Shown: positions 7,605-15,183 of the stretch, piece by piece
Layout of the letters: every line of letters begins with the position of its first letter
Numbering within the stretch: position 1 is the stretch's first letter
Source of the DNA: CAWCCP01 sp963701245
GTDB taxonomy: Bacteria > Patescibacteriota > Saccharimonadia > Saccharimonadales > UBA4665
DNA: 64,000 nt
Direction: 5' to 3'
Assembly: GCA_963701245.1 (NCBI GenBank)
Contig: OY969576.1
Location: 1,116,001-1,180,000, forward strand
Position numbers and translations under genes: made by a program
The notes under the pieces: model-generated
Told to the model about the DNA's origin: nothing
Databases searched by the model: none
Seen by the model: only the letters and a program-made list of their open reading frames with translations

Positions 7605-9116
7605 ATGAAACTTATACTGATAGCCCGTGTAAGTGACGTTGAGCAGCGCAAGGCTCTCCCAGCTCAGAAGTTAAAACTCAAAAATTATGCTGCTGGTATT
7701 GACTCTAAAGCCGAATACTACGAGTTTGATGAAAGCGCCCATAAAGACACACGTAAAAAGTTTGCCAAGTTAGTTGAGCATATTAAATCTCTAAGAGAGC
7801 CAGTAGCTATCGTATTTTGCAAGATAGATAGGTACACCCGCTCGGAGAGCCAAGAAGAAGTACGAACGCTCAACCAACTGGTTAGACAAGGTAAAATAGA
7901 ACTTCGCTTCCCAGATGATAACTTGACAATTACCAAAGACTCTCCTGCTGCTGACTTATTTAGGCTAGGCATTGGTGTTGCACTTGCTAAGTATTACAGC
8001 GACTCAATTTCTGACAATGTAAACCGTAGATTTTTACAAATGCTGCACGATAAAACTTGGGTTGGTTATGCACCGATAGGCTACGTAAATATTCACAAAG
8101 GTTCAATAACCAAACCCATAAAAGACATAGAGCTAGACCCACAAAGAGCGCCCTTTATCAGCAAGATTTACGAAAATCGTTCTATTGGTATGTCCTATTC
8201 AGCCATTGTGAAGCTAGTTAATTCGGAGGGTATGACCAGCAAGCAGCGCAAGCTAATGACTAAGGCTAACGTGGAACGCATACTTCACAATCCGTTCTAC
8301 TACGGCTTCATGCAGTACAACGGCAAACTCTATAAGCACAAATACCCAACTCTGGTAACAAAAAGTTTATACGAAAAGTGCCAGCATATCAGAGAAAAGC
8401 GACACAACCACAGAACCGTATACAAAACTATTCCTTTTATCTTCAGTGATATTTTAAGGTGCAGCGATTGTGGCTGCAGTATTGGCTCTTACGTCAGCAA
8501 AAATAATGTTTATTTGAAATGTACTAGGGCTAAGAAACATGTTGAGTGCAACAATGTAAACGTTGCTGAACGCCTCGTTTTGCCACAATTAGAGGAAGTT
8601 TTTAACTCAATTTGCTTGTCTGATGATGACCTAGAGCAACTTATTAAGGCTTTAAGCGAGAAGTTTGGCAACCAGCAGCAATACCTAGACAAAACCATAG
8701 CTGAAACCCGTGAGGAGTACGATAGCGTTAAGAGCCAGTTAAAGGCACTGACTTACGAGCGCATAGAAGCTGTTAAAAAAGGGCGAGGTATTAGCGCAGA
8801 AATGTTTGACAGTATCACCGAGGAATTGACTGATAAGCAACAGACCCTCAATGCCAAGCTTAGTTCGCTCACAAATGCTAACTTTGGCTTCCTCACAACC
8901 ATTTCTTATCTGTTAGACCTTGCCCAAAACGCCAACCAACTGTTTAAGGACGCTGACGTTTCAACTAAAAACAAGCTGCTACGCCTGGTATTACCTGCTA
9001 ACTCTATACTTTATGATAAAAAGCTTGTCTGCAATGTGTTTTATCCCTATAAAGCCGTACAAGAACTGAACGATAATGGTATCACTGACACAGAAAATAC
9101 AAATTGGTGCGCTTGA
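7605..9116 (+). CDS. Large serine recombinase (site-specific integrase)
   Basis: 503 aa. The resolvase domain carries the catalytic serine at residue 10 (I-A-R-V-S-D-V-E-Q) and the I-D-R-Y-T-R motif. A recombinase domain (G-Y-A-P-I-G-Y through the I-L-H-N-P-F-Y-Y-G segment) follows, then a zinc ribbon (L-R-C-S-D-C-G-C ... C-T-R ... C-N-N) and a C-terminal coiled coil. This is the usual layout of phage and ICE large serine integrases. The last codons (N-T-N-W-C-A) run into the 44-bp repeat at 9104, the same topology as the recombinase at 18087, so the repeat is its likely att site. The upstream partner is the dead resolvase-like ORF. Confidence 0.92.
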   Translation: MKLILIARVSDVEQRKALPAQKLKLKNYAAGIDSKAEYYEFDESAHKDTRKKFAKLVEHIKSLREPVAIVFCKIDRYTRSESQEEVRTLNQLVRQGKIELRFPDDNLTITKDSPAADLFRLGIGVALAKYYSDSISDNVNRRFLQMLHDKTWVGYAPIGYVNIHKGSITKPIKDIELDPQRAPFISKIYENRSIGMSYSAIVKLVNSEGMTSKQRKLMTKANVERILHNPFYYGFMQYNGKLYKHKYPTLVTKSLYEKCQHIREKRHNHRTVYKTIPFIFSDILRCSDCGCSIGSYVSKNNVYLKCTRAKKHVECNNVNVAERLVLPQLEEVFNSICLSDDDLEQLIKALSEKFGNQQQYLDKTIAETREEYDSVKSQLKALTYERIEAVKKGRGISAEMFDSITEELTDKQQTLNAKLSSLTNANFGFLTTISYLLDLAQNANQLFKDADVSTKNKLLRLVLPANSILYDKKLVCNVFYPYKAVQELNDNGITDTENTNWCA

Positions 9117-9147
9117 CGCACTTTCATTCCAACACCTTTTGGGGTGG
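9104..9147 (+). repeat. 44-bp dispersed repeat, copy B (candidate att site)
   Basis: It overlaps the last four codons of the large serine recombinase. It differs from copy C at three positions and from copy A at five. TTGGTGC read on the other strand gives a GCACCAA end, like a tRNA CCA terminus, which is also how the second recombinase gene ends. Confidence 0.6.
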
Positions 9148-9171
9148 CTACATGTGCTTACCGGCAGTCGG

Positions 9172-10352
9172 TTACTCTAGCGTAATACCCAGAGTTGCGC
9201 TCGAAGAAGCCGTCTCCTCACCTGTTATATCTGTATAGTCGACTCCTAAGCGCTCGCATAATGCATTGAGCATACTGAACGATAGTTCATCCCTATCGGA
9301 ACGGTTACTTACGGCATATGCATCGGTAAAGGCATCGAAGGGCCTTTTTCTCTTGAAGGCAGCAGCGAGGCAAGATTCAGATTCAAAGCGTGTCTAAGGG
9401 ATCTTCTAGAGGTATTCCTACCGTATGTCGACTCAAAGTACGCCTCTGTCATCGAGTTTACTGGTATCCTTTCCGATCCATGTACCATGAGTAGTCCAAT
9501 TGTCGCTACGAGCGTCGTGTAAGCAGCCTGCGTAATATCTTCAGGCCTAGCACTGGGAAAAATTATATCCGGGTGTGGATCTCCGGAACATTGCGAGACA
9601 CTAGTACTATGCGTGACATAAACTTCCTCGGCCACAATCCCCAAATTAGATATTGACCGGAATCTGGTGGTTAATGGCGTGCGGAATCCCCTGTCTGAAG
9701 TATCCGCCATGGCATGCACATCTTCGTGGAAGACGCCTTGGCGCATATCTCTATTGATCCCGTTGAAGTTTACTCTGTCGTCGAAATTATTAGCAATGCC
9801 AATTCGCCGCTGGTCCCCTCCAAAGTAGCATTGGTCTGCTCCTAAGGCAGCTGCCTGAAATGCATCTAGAGGCCTAAGGCTACCAATTTTCTGAAATGTG
9901 GCTGCAAATAGCCGCGGGGCATACGACGGGAAAAGCGACACATCTACGAGTCGCCTTGCCCTGTTGATAGCGTCCTCTTGAAGTTCTTCCGCCACAACAT
10001 TAAGTGCAGCTTGGTGTGAAGTGTATCGGTCAACGCTCCATGTACAAAAATTTACTAACTCTTCATCAGAAGTGCGCTCGATCCAATCCATAACGTGATC
10101 ATGGTCGAGATCCACATCGAGCGCCTCGATCGGCACCTGGGCTGAAAATTTTAAATCTATGCCACGCACTAATGCACTATCACTAGGCAGCTCAGACGCA
10201 CAGAGGGCACCAACAGCCTTTCTAAGGTTTTGTGCCTGCATAATTGCATCCGTCCCCGTTTCAGCTTCAACTACCTCATGACCTAACGGATAAGGGTCGG
10301 TAAAACTTAGGTAGGGTTGTTCGCCAGTCGACAGTAATAACACGCTCGCCAT
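9172..10352 (-). CDS. Putative zinc metalloprotease-like protein (HExxH), frameshifted near the 3' end
   Basis: The uninterrupted frame runs 10352 to 9309 (347 aa). After a GAGAAAAAGG run near 9347 the other frame stays coding (P-F-D-A-F-T-D-A-Y-A ... L-N-A-L-C-E-R-L-G) to a stop at 9172, so the intact protein was probably ~390 aa. Residues 209-213 are H-E-D-V-H, and an E-E pair follows at 242-243, the spacing expected for HExxH...E gluzincin-type zinc sites. There is no signal peptide or membrane helix, so it should be cytoplasmic. A -10 box (TATAAT, 10361-10366) sits 8 nt before the ATG. Two 44-bp repeats flank the gene, so it may be a cargo cassette. The protease call is motif-based inference. 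Confidence 0.5.
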
Positions 10353-10452
10353 ATTATTATATTATAACATAATAATGCGACAAATACTTAGTCGTAGGTG
10401 CAATTAGTTGAAAATAAGAAATGACCTTACGATGAGGCCATAATGCTTATAC

Positions 10453-10496
10453 TTGGTGCGCTTGACACACTTTCATTTCAACACCTTTTGGGGTGA
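10453..10496 (+). repeat. 44-bp dispersed repeat, copy C (candidate att site)
   Basis: It differs from copy B at only three positions. Together with copy B it brackets the HExxH gene (9172-10352) as a ~1.35 kb unit. It lies between that gene's promoter and the tail of the HEPN-like gene. Confidence 0.6.
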
Positions 10497-10704
10497 TTAA
10501 GTAGCTCTTAGTATAGTCTTGCTGAAGATTTGTGCTGAAAGTACGTCGGCACTACGAACCACGAACTCCTAATATTACCCAATTATTTTCTCTACTCTTG
10601 CCCTAATCCTTTCGAGCTCCTTCCTAGCCTTTAGTTGGTATGCCGCAAACTCAGGCGTGTCTTCATGTTCGCCATTTGTTACTTGGTCTCCGTTGGGGAG
10701 AGTT

Positions 10705-11400
10705 TCAAGCACCTCGGTATAATTTAAGATATCGTAGTCTTGTCCTGTTACTATTTATTTCGTAAACACCACATAGTACTTGAAGCTCATCAGCCAGCTC
10801 ATCGTTAAGCAGCCTCTCAAATGGATCAAACGTCTTACCTCCGTAGAGATTTTCTTCTACTTTGGCTATATAAGTTACGGCCGTAAGGAGATCGAGCGTA
10901 TGTAAGCGATTTTTCGTAAACGAATGTTCTTTCTTGCCATCACCATGATGGGCAGAGTAAAAGTTCCTTCTTCGAATTATACGAGCGATTGCATTATTTG
11001 TTTCGATATTAGGCATTGGGTAGACCGCCCCGCTCAACTCGCGCAGGGCCTGATGAAACCCATGAAATCTAAACCTCTCAGGTTCGTCTTTTTCAGCCTG
11101 AAATAACTCCCGAAGCCTGATAACCAACATCTCTTGCATAGCAGCTCTACCATAACCGACCAATCCATCATTTACATGAAGATGTGCACGTTTGTCTATT
11201 TTGGAAGTTGCCCGGAGAGATAAGACTAAAAGGTACATGCTCATGTCCACACAAATGTTGAGAATCTCAAAATAGCGATACCGCTCCTCATGTAACTTTT
11301 TGGCCGCTCTATCGTCAATATCTAGGGAAAGATCCTCCTTCATCTCCTCAACATATTTCTGAGCGTAACATGCAGGCGCCTTTGCGTATCTGGTGTACAT
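10705..11400 (-). CDS. HEPN-like helical protein (candidate RNase), possible 3' frameshift
   Basis: 231 aa, all-helical, starting at ATG 11400. R-R-R-N-F-Y-S-A-H-H at about residues 155-164 fits the Rx4-6H signature of HEPN ribonucleases, in the form seen in AbiU2-like proteins (R-N-x-x-x-A-H). Past residue ~222 another frame is clearly coding (Q-D-Y-D-I-L-N-Y-T-E-V-L-E ... L-E-R-I-R-A-R-V-E-K-I-I-G) and stops at 10575, so the intact protein may be ~275 aa with a 1-base break near 10735. It sits divergently from the nuclease-like gene at 11495, with a ~95-bp shared promoter region. HEPN is inferred from the motif and helical content. Confidence 0.5.
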   Translation of the reverse strand: MYTRYAKAPACYAQKYVEEMKEDLSLDIDDRAAKKLHEERYRYFEILNICVDMSMYLLVLSLRATSKIDKRAHLHVNDGLVGYGRAAMQEMLVIRLRELFQAEKDEPERFRFHGFHQALRELSGAVYPMPNIETNNAIARIIRRRNFYSAHHGDGKKEHSFTKNRLHTLDLLTAVTYIAKVEENLYGGKTFDPFERLLNDELADELQVLCGVYEINSNRTRLRYLKLYRGA

Positions 11401-11494
11401 ATATTAAATTTACACCAAAATCCTGTGAGAAATCTAAATTACAGAAGTATTCATATTTATTATCTTAAGCAGTATGATAAGTGGGAGGGTAAAT

Positions 11495-12154
11495 ATGGCT
11501 CTATCTGAAGCAGAGTTAGTAACAAAAATCGAAAAACTACTACAAGAAAAATTCAAAACTGAGTTAACCTTTAGGGAAATCTCGGCTGGTTATGGTATTG
11601 CCGACCTGGTAATCGCGCCTTCCGAGACTTTTAATCCAATCAACCGCGAGCCCATCACCCGCTTCGGGACACTCAAGTTCTTACTGGCATTAGGCAAGAG
11701 GCGTTATGGCCTAGAAGAGCTATACGCTCTAACACCTCACGTTCCTCAGCGTGACATTCGCAAATCGATATCATTTTTAGTGAGCAATGGTTACTTGAGT
11801 CAGGAGTCAGGCGGTAAATACCAAAAAAATCAGATTCTAATCAAAGATGAGCCTATTCAGAAAATCATCGCAATCGAAGCAAAACTTACTGACTATCGGA
11901 ATGGCATTATTCAGGCAAAGCGATACCAATACTTTGCAGATCAAAGCTACTTAGCAATCCTTAAACCAGCTTCAAAACATATCGACACAGACTCTTTGTT
12001 GCGCAGTGGCATCGGGCTAATCCTATTTGATGAGCCTTCCGAAACCGTCAATATTCTAAAACCTAAGAAAGTTAATGATAGTGTACAGGAAAGAGTTTAC
12101 CGCCTGTTCGCTCGTGAGCTTATGTTGAACCGACTAGTTGCTAGCGCTTCATGA
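11495..12154 (+). CDS. PD-(D/E)xK nuclease-like protein with inserted winged helix
   Basis: I chose ATG 11495 because GGGAGGG lies seven bases upstream; the frame also opens at 11474. Counting from it, D37 (G-I-A-D-L-V-I) and E128-A-K130 (I-I-A-I-E-A-K-L) fit the D...ExK core, followed by a Q-A-K-R-Y-Q-Y-F-A-D helix and a Y-L-A-I strand like those of restriction-type nucleases. Between the two halves (about residues 58-108) is a winged-helix segment (F-L-L-A-L-G-K-R-R-Y-G-L-E-E-L). It converges with the kinase gene and overlaps it by 14 bp. Nuclease activity is inference from the motif spacing. Confidence 0.6.
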   Translation: MALSEAELVTKIEKLLQEKFKTELTFREISAGYGIADLVIAPSETFNPINREPITRFGTLKFLLALGKRRYGLEELYALTPHVPQRDIRKSISFLVSNGYLSQESGGKYQKNQILIKDEPIQKIIAIEAKLTDYRNGIIQAKRYQYFADQSYLAILKPASKHIDTDSLLRSGIGLILFDEPSETVNILKPKKVNDSVQERVYRLFARELMLNRLVASAS

Positions 12155-14129
12155 GTTCATTTACTAGGTCGCGCAGCGCTGTCAGCTCAGACAAGTCGCC
12201 TAATTTAACACTTTCACGTTTCAGAGTGTTCTCATAGCTAATGGCATCATTGATGCGCTTTGTTATATAGGCTTTACGTCCTTTGTCGTCAAGGTTAGTA
12301 ATCTCCTCTAATTCTTTAGCGCGGCGATACAGGTAGTGCTTCTTCACGTCAGAATGAACTACGGTGCCAGAGTTAATCGAAGCACAAAACTTACAGTCAC
12401 ATTTAAGCTGACTTGCTATGCTCGTTCCCTGAATGGCCTTTATCTTAGTGTCAGTGCCCTTAGGCAAAGAAATCATGGAGAGTAATTCAGGTATATAGTA
12501 ACGTGGGTCGTTCGTGTAGCCTTCGCTCTTATCTGACAAGATTTCTTCGCGGAAACTATCAAGGCTTGCAGCCCCCGCAGAGATACCGTTCAGTCCAAAA
12601 GCAATTAATATTAGTCCGACGCCATTCACGCGAGAGGCAACGACGGGAGCCTTAGAAGCTTCTTGTAGAGTCAGTAGTAAATCTGTGTAGTGATAAAGTT
12701 GCGTAAGGTTTGATGATTTTCCGACAGGGTCGCCGTAAACCATATATCCGTCAGCATCTATGCGCGAATAGTCATTAAGTATACGGTCCTTTTCCTTTTT
12801 ATCGTACCAACCGTCAACATTCATACAAATGCCAGCCCACAGAGGCAACTGACCATAGTTACCATTCCTATAGGCTATCGACTCTCTCAGGAGCTTAATG
12901 TTTATCTCATACCACGGGTCATTTGGTGTTTTTGCGTAAAAGAATGGTGCACAGAGTTCATTAACTCCGTTTGTAGCCTGGTAATCTAGCACTTTTTTCA
13001 CAAAGTCTTGCACCTGTGTCAGGGAGCTAAAATCATCAGGAGCCGTAGGTCTAACGGCGCTGCCAGAAGAGTAGGGCAAGTCTAGTATGCCTTTAGTCTT
13101 TGAGAACGATGAGTAAGAAAGTCGATTCGTAGCCGGGTCTGTCGCGAACGCTAAACCCGAAAGCTTTTTCAGCGCATCAACCGTCAGGTGGTTTCTTGCA
13201 AAGTAGCTCGCAGGATAAATAATCCTGCTCACAATGCCCTCTTTGTACGCCTCCTGTGCAAGTGTCTTATCGTTGTGATTCATTCTTAAGTAAAAGCGTT
13301 GGGATAAGTCTAGCTTTCTCCTTGTTGCGGGCGGCTTACTCTCAAGGGCGTTAATAATATCTTGAGCGGATTGGTATCGCCTATACGGGTCTTTCTCAAG
13401 CATTTTGAGCAGGACGTTTTCAAACTCGTTAGACAAAGTAGAGTTTAGCTGAGTTGGGTTTTTTGGATAGGCATTTTTAATCTGGTCGACAAGTGCAGGC
13501 AAATTAGTTGCATCATAGGGCAAAACACCTGTGACAAGTTGGTAGAGTATAACGCCCATTGCAAAGTAATCTGAACGCTCATCAATATGTTTGCTATCAG
13601 TGATTTGCTCAGGGGACATATAGTAATAAGTCCCTAGTCGTTCACCCGTTTGGGTAATTGAAGTGTAATCTACTAACTTCGCTAGCCCCAAGTCCAGTAT
13701 TACCGGCGTTCCATCCGGCTTTATCATAATATTTTCCGGCTTAAGGTCTCTGTGTATAACGCCATCACTATGAACACCACTAATGGTCTGGAGAATCAAC
13801 TTCGTGAGTTTTACCGCCGCAGCCTCGTCAACATTCCCTATAGAGTTTGTTAGAGTTTTGCCTTCGACCAAATCCATCACAAGGTAGACGTACTCAAAAG
13901 CGTTTTGGACATATGTGCCGTGTTCGTGGAGTTTTACGACATTTTGGTGCTGAACTTTCTGTATTGCCTTGATTTCTGCATCCAGCCGAGCTTTTGCGGA
14001 CGCGTGAAGTATGTCAGTTCGTATAAGCTTTACGGCATAGACTTTGCCGTGCTTCTCAGCCCTATATACAGCCCCGAAAGAACCGGTGCCTATAAGACTG
14101 ATGATCTTGTAATCTTGAAAACTTCCCAT
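12141..14129 (-). CDS. Ser/Thr protein kinase fused to a tRNA-guanine-transglycosylase-like domain
   Basis: 662 aa. The N-terminal ~265 residues are a complete Hanks-type kinase: G-T-G-S-F-G-A-V (14-21), VAIK-type lysine at K34, H-R-D-L-K-P-E-N (126-133), D-L-G (146-148) and M-S-P-E-Q (171-175). There is no transmembrane helix after the kinase, so it is cytoplasmic. Residues ~275-620 alternate strands and helices like a TIM barrel and end in C-D-C-K-F-C (C577, C579, C582), then H598 in H-Y-L-Y-R-R-A-K-E-L. That resembles the CxCxxC...H zinc site and following helix of TGT/DpdA enzymes, though the Cys-to-His gap is shorter than the usual ~25 residues. An Xre regulator is just upstream on the same strand. 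The kinase is certain; the TGT-like call is inference. Confidence 0.8.
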   Translation of the reverse strand: MGSFQDYKIISLIGTGSFGAVYRAEKHGKVYAVKLIRTDILHASAKARLDAEIKAIQKVQHQNVVKLHEHGTYVQNAFEYVYLVMDLVEGKTLTNSIGNVDEAAAVKLTKLILQTISGVHSDGVIHRDLKPENIMIKPDGTPVILDLGLAKLVDYTSITQTGERLGTYYYMSPEQITDSKHIDERSDYFAMGVILYQLVTGVLPYDATNLPALVDQIKNAYPKNPTQLNSTLSNEFENVLLKMLEKDPYRRYQSAQDIINALESKPPATRRKLDLSQRFYLRMNHNDKTLAQEAYKEGIVSRIIYPASYFARNHLTVDALKKLSGLAFATDPATNRLSYSSFSKTKGILDLPYSSGSAVRPTAPDDFSSLTQVQDFVKKVLDYQATNGVNELCAPFFYAKTPNDPWYEINIKLLRESIAYRNGNYGQLPLWAGICMNVDGWYDKKEKDRILNDYSRIDADGYMVYGDPVGKSSNLTQLYHYTDLLLTLQEASKAPVVASRVNGVGLILIAFGLNGISAGAASLDSFREEILSDKSEGYTNDPRYYIPELLSMISLPKGTDTKIKAIQGTSIASQLKCDCKFCASINSGTVVHSDVKKHYLYRRAKELEEITNLDDKGRKAYITKRINDAISYENTLKRESVKLGDLSELTALRDLVNELMKR

Positions 14130-14179
14130 ATAATTACAGTCAGTATATACCTATCTATCAACTCAGGTGGATATGTTTC

Positions 14180-14398
14180 CTACGACAGATCGAGAGATTT
14201 AATTTCTAGCACCCTCAAAATACTACGAAGTTTATCAAACGACGGGTTCTCTTCCCCGCGTTCCACGCGAGCATAGAAATTAACATGCACACCAGCGGCC
14301 GTTGCAACTTCTTGCTGCGTCATCTTTGCCGCTTCACGAGCTTGGCGCAGCTTTTCACCAAGTTCTTTGCGCGCTTTCTCTTGTTCATCACTAGCCAT
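14180..14398 (-). CDS. Xre-family HTH regulator
   Basis: A 72-aa single-domain helix-turn-helix protein: L-R-Q-A-R-E-A-A-K-M-T-Q-Q-E-V-A-T-A-A-G-V, then Y-A-R-V-E-R-G-E-E-N-P. It is the first gene of a two-gene unit with the kinase, with a 50-bp gap. TATAGT at 14407-14412 lies 8 nt before the ATG. TAGTATCCATATA, read on the minus strand there, matches a half-site of the 32-bp palindrome at 17751 with one mismatch, which suggests a shared operator. It probably regulates its own unit. Confidence 0.85.
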   Translation of the reverse strand: MASDEQEKARKELGEKLRQAREAAKMTQQEVATAAGVHVNFYARVERGEENPSFDKLRSILRVLEIKSLDLS

Positions 14399-14451
14399 AT
14401 ATGGATACTATACCATCTAAATGGGTTTGATTGACTAGTATGTGGCCGTCG

Positions 14452-15183
14452 TTAAGAGATACCCGCCCACATGCGACGACTCGAAAGAGAGCTGCCAGAA
14501 GGGGTAAAGCTGCTTGGCAATGTAGAGGTAGTCCCCGCAACCGAGGCGACGAGCGCAGTTGCGGCAGTCAGGCCAAAGTTAATCTGGCCTGACCCAAGAG
14601 ATGGCGGTGCAATAAATTGCGGTATGGTAGTACCAACTACTAAAGTCCCCACCCAATAATAAGTTGCCGCAGTCAGACTGACCGACGAAGATAAGGCCGA
14701 TGTTTTAGCGCCAGTAGCGGCAAGCGTGGAAGAAACCTCGCCAGTCGATCCAACTAATGTGCCGGTCATGTCATAGATGCCAAAGTAAGCAGCGGTTAAG
14801 CCAGACCCGGCCGTATTGACATATACCGAGATGTTATTAGCCGTTTGGGTTATGGGGTTATAAAACTTGGTTAATAATACTTGCTGAGTGGTAGGCTGTA
14901 CTGTCGTCGTACATTCAGCGACGTCATTCGTCCAAGCAAGAAACCCGTGCGATGAAGGCAGCCATGACTGCACGCCACCAGCGGTACCAGCCGCAGAAAG
15001 TGTGACATCTACTCGTCCGTTGGCGGTGTTATCAACTGTAGCAACCGTGACATTAGCACCGCCTATGAGATTCAGCACAGCTTCGGAGCCAACAGTGGTA
15101 CCGCTATTCGCCACCGTTGTGCCTGGAAGTGTATAGGCGACATTTATTCCAAGGTGTGCCGGCGGAGAGATTATTGCAACCAT
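14452..15183 (-). CDS. Surface/tail-fibre-like beta protein, downstream part of a split gene
   Basis: 243 aa rich in Thr, Ser, Ala, Gly and Val, with no charged clusters. It overlaps the 15104-16564 ORF by 80 bp in another frame. In the overlap, G-I-N-V-A-Y-T-L-P-G-T-T is the natural protein reading, while the upstream frame turns into R-L-Y-T-S-R-H. A frame break near 15140 most likely split one gene of ~720 aa. Its middle (F-Y-N-P-I-T-Q, then Y-Y-W-V-G-T-L) has the same lectin-like beta pattern as the 35072-36657 protein. It probably forms an adhesive C-terminal module. Confidence 0.6.
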   Translation of the reverse strand: MVAIISPPAHLGINVAYTLPGTTVANSGTTVGSEAVLNLIGGANVTVATVDNTANGRVDVTLSAAGTAGGVQSWLPSSHGFLAWTNDVAECTTTVQPTTQQVLLTKFYNPITQTANNISVYVNTAGSGLTAAYFGIYDMTGTLVGSTGEVSSTLAATGAKTSALSSSVSLTAATYYWVGTLVVGTTIPQFIAPPSLGSGQINFGLTAATALVASVAGTTSTLPSSFTPSGSSLSSRRMWAGIS

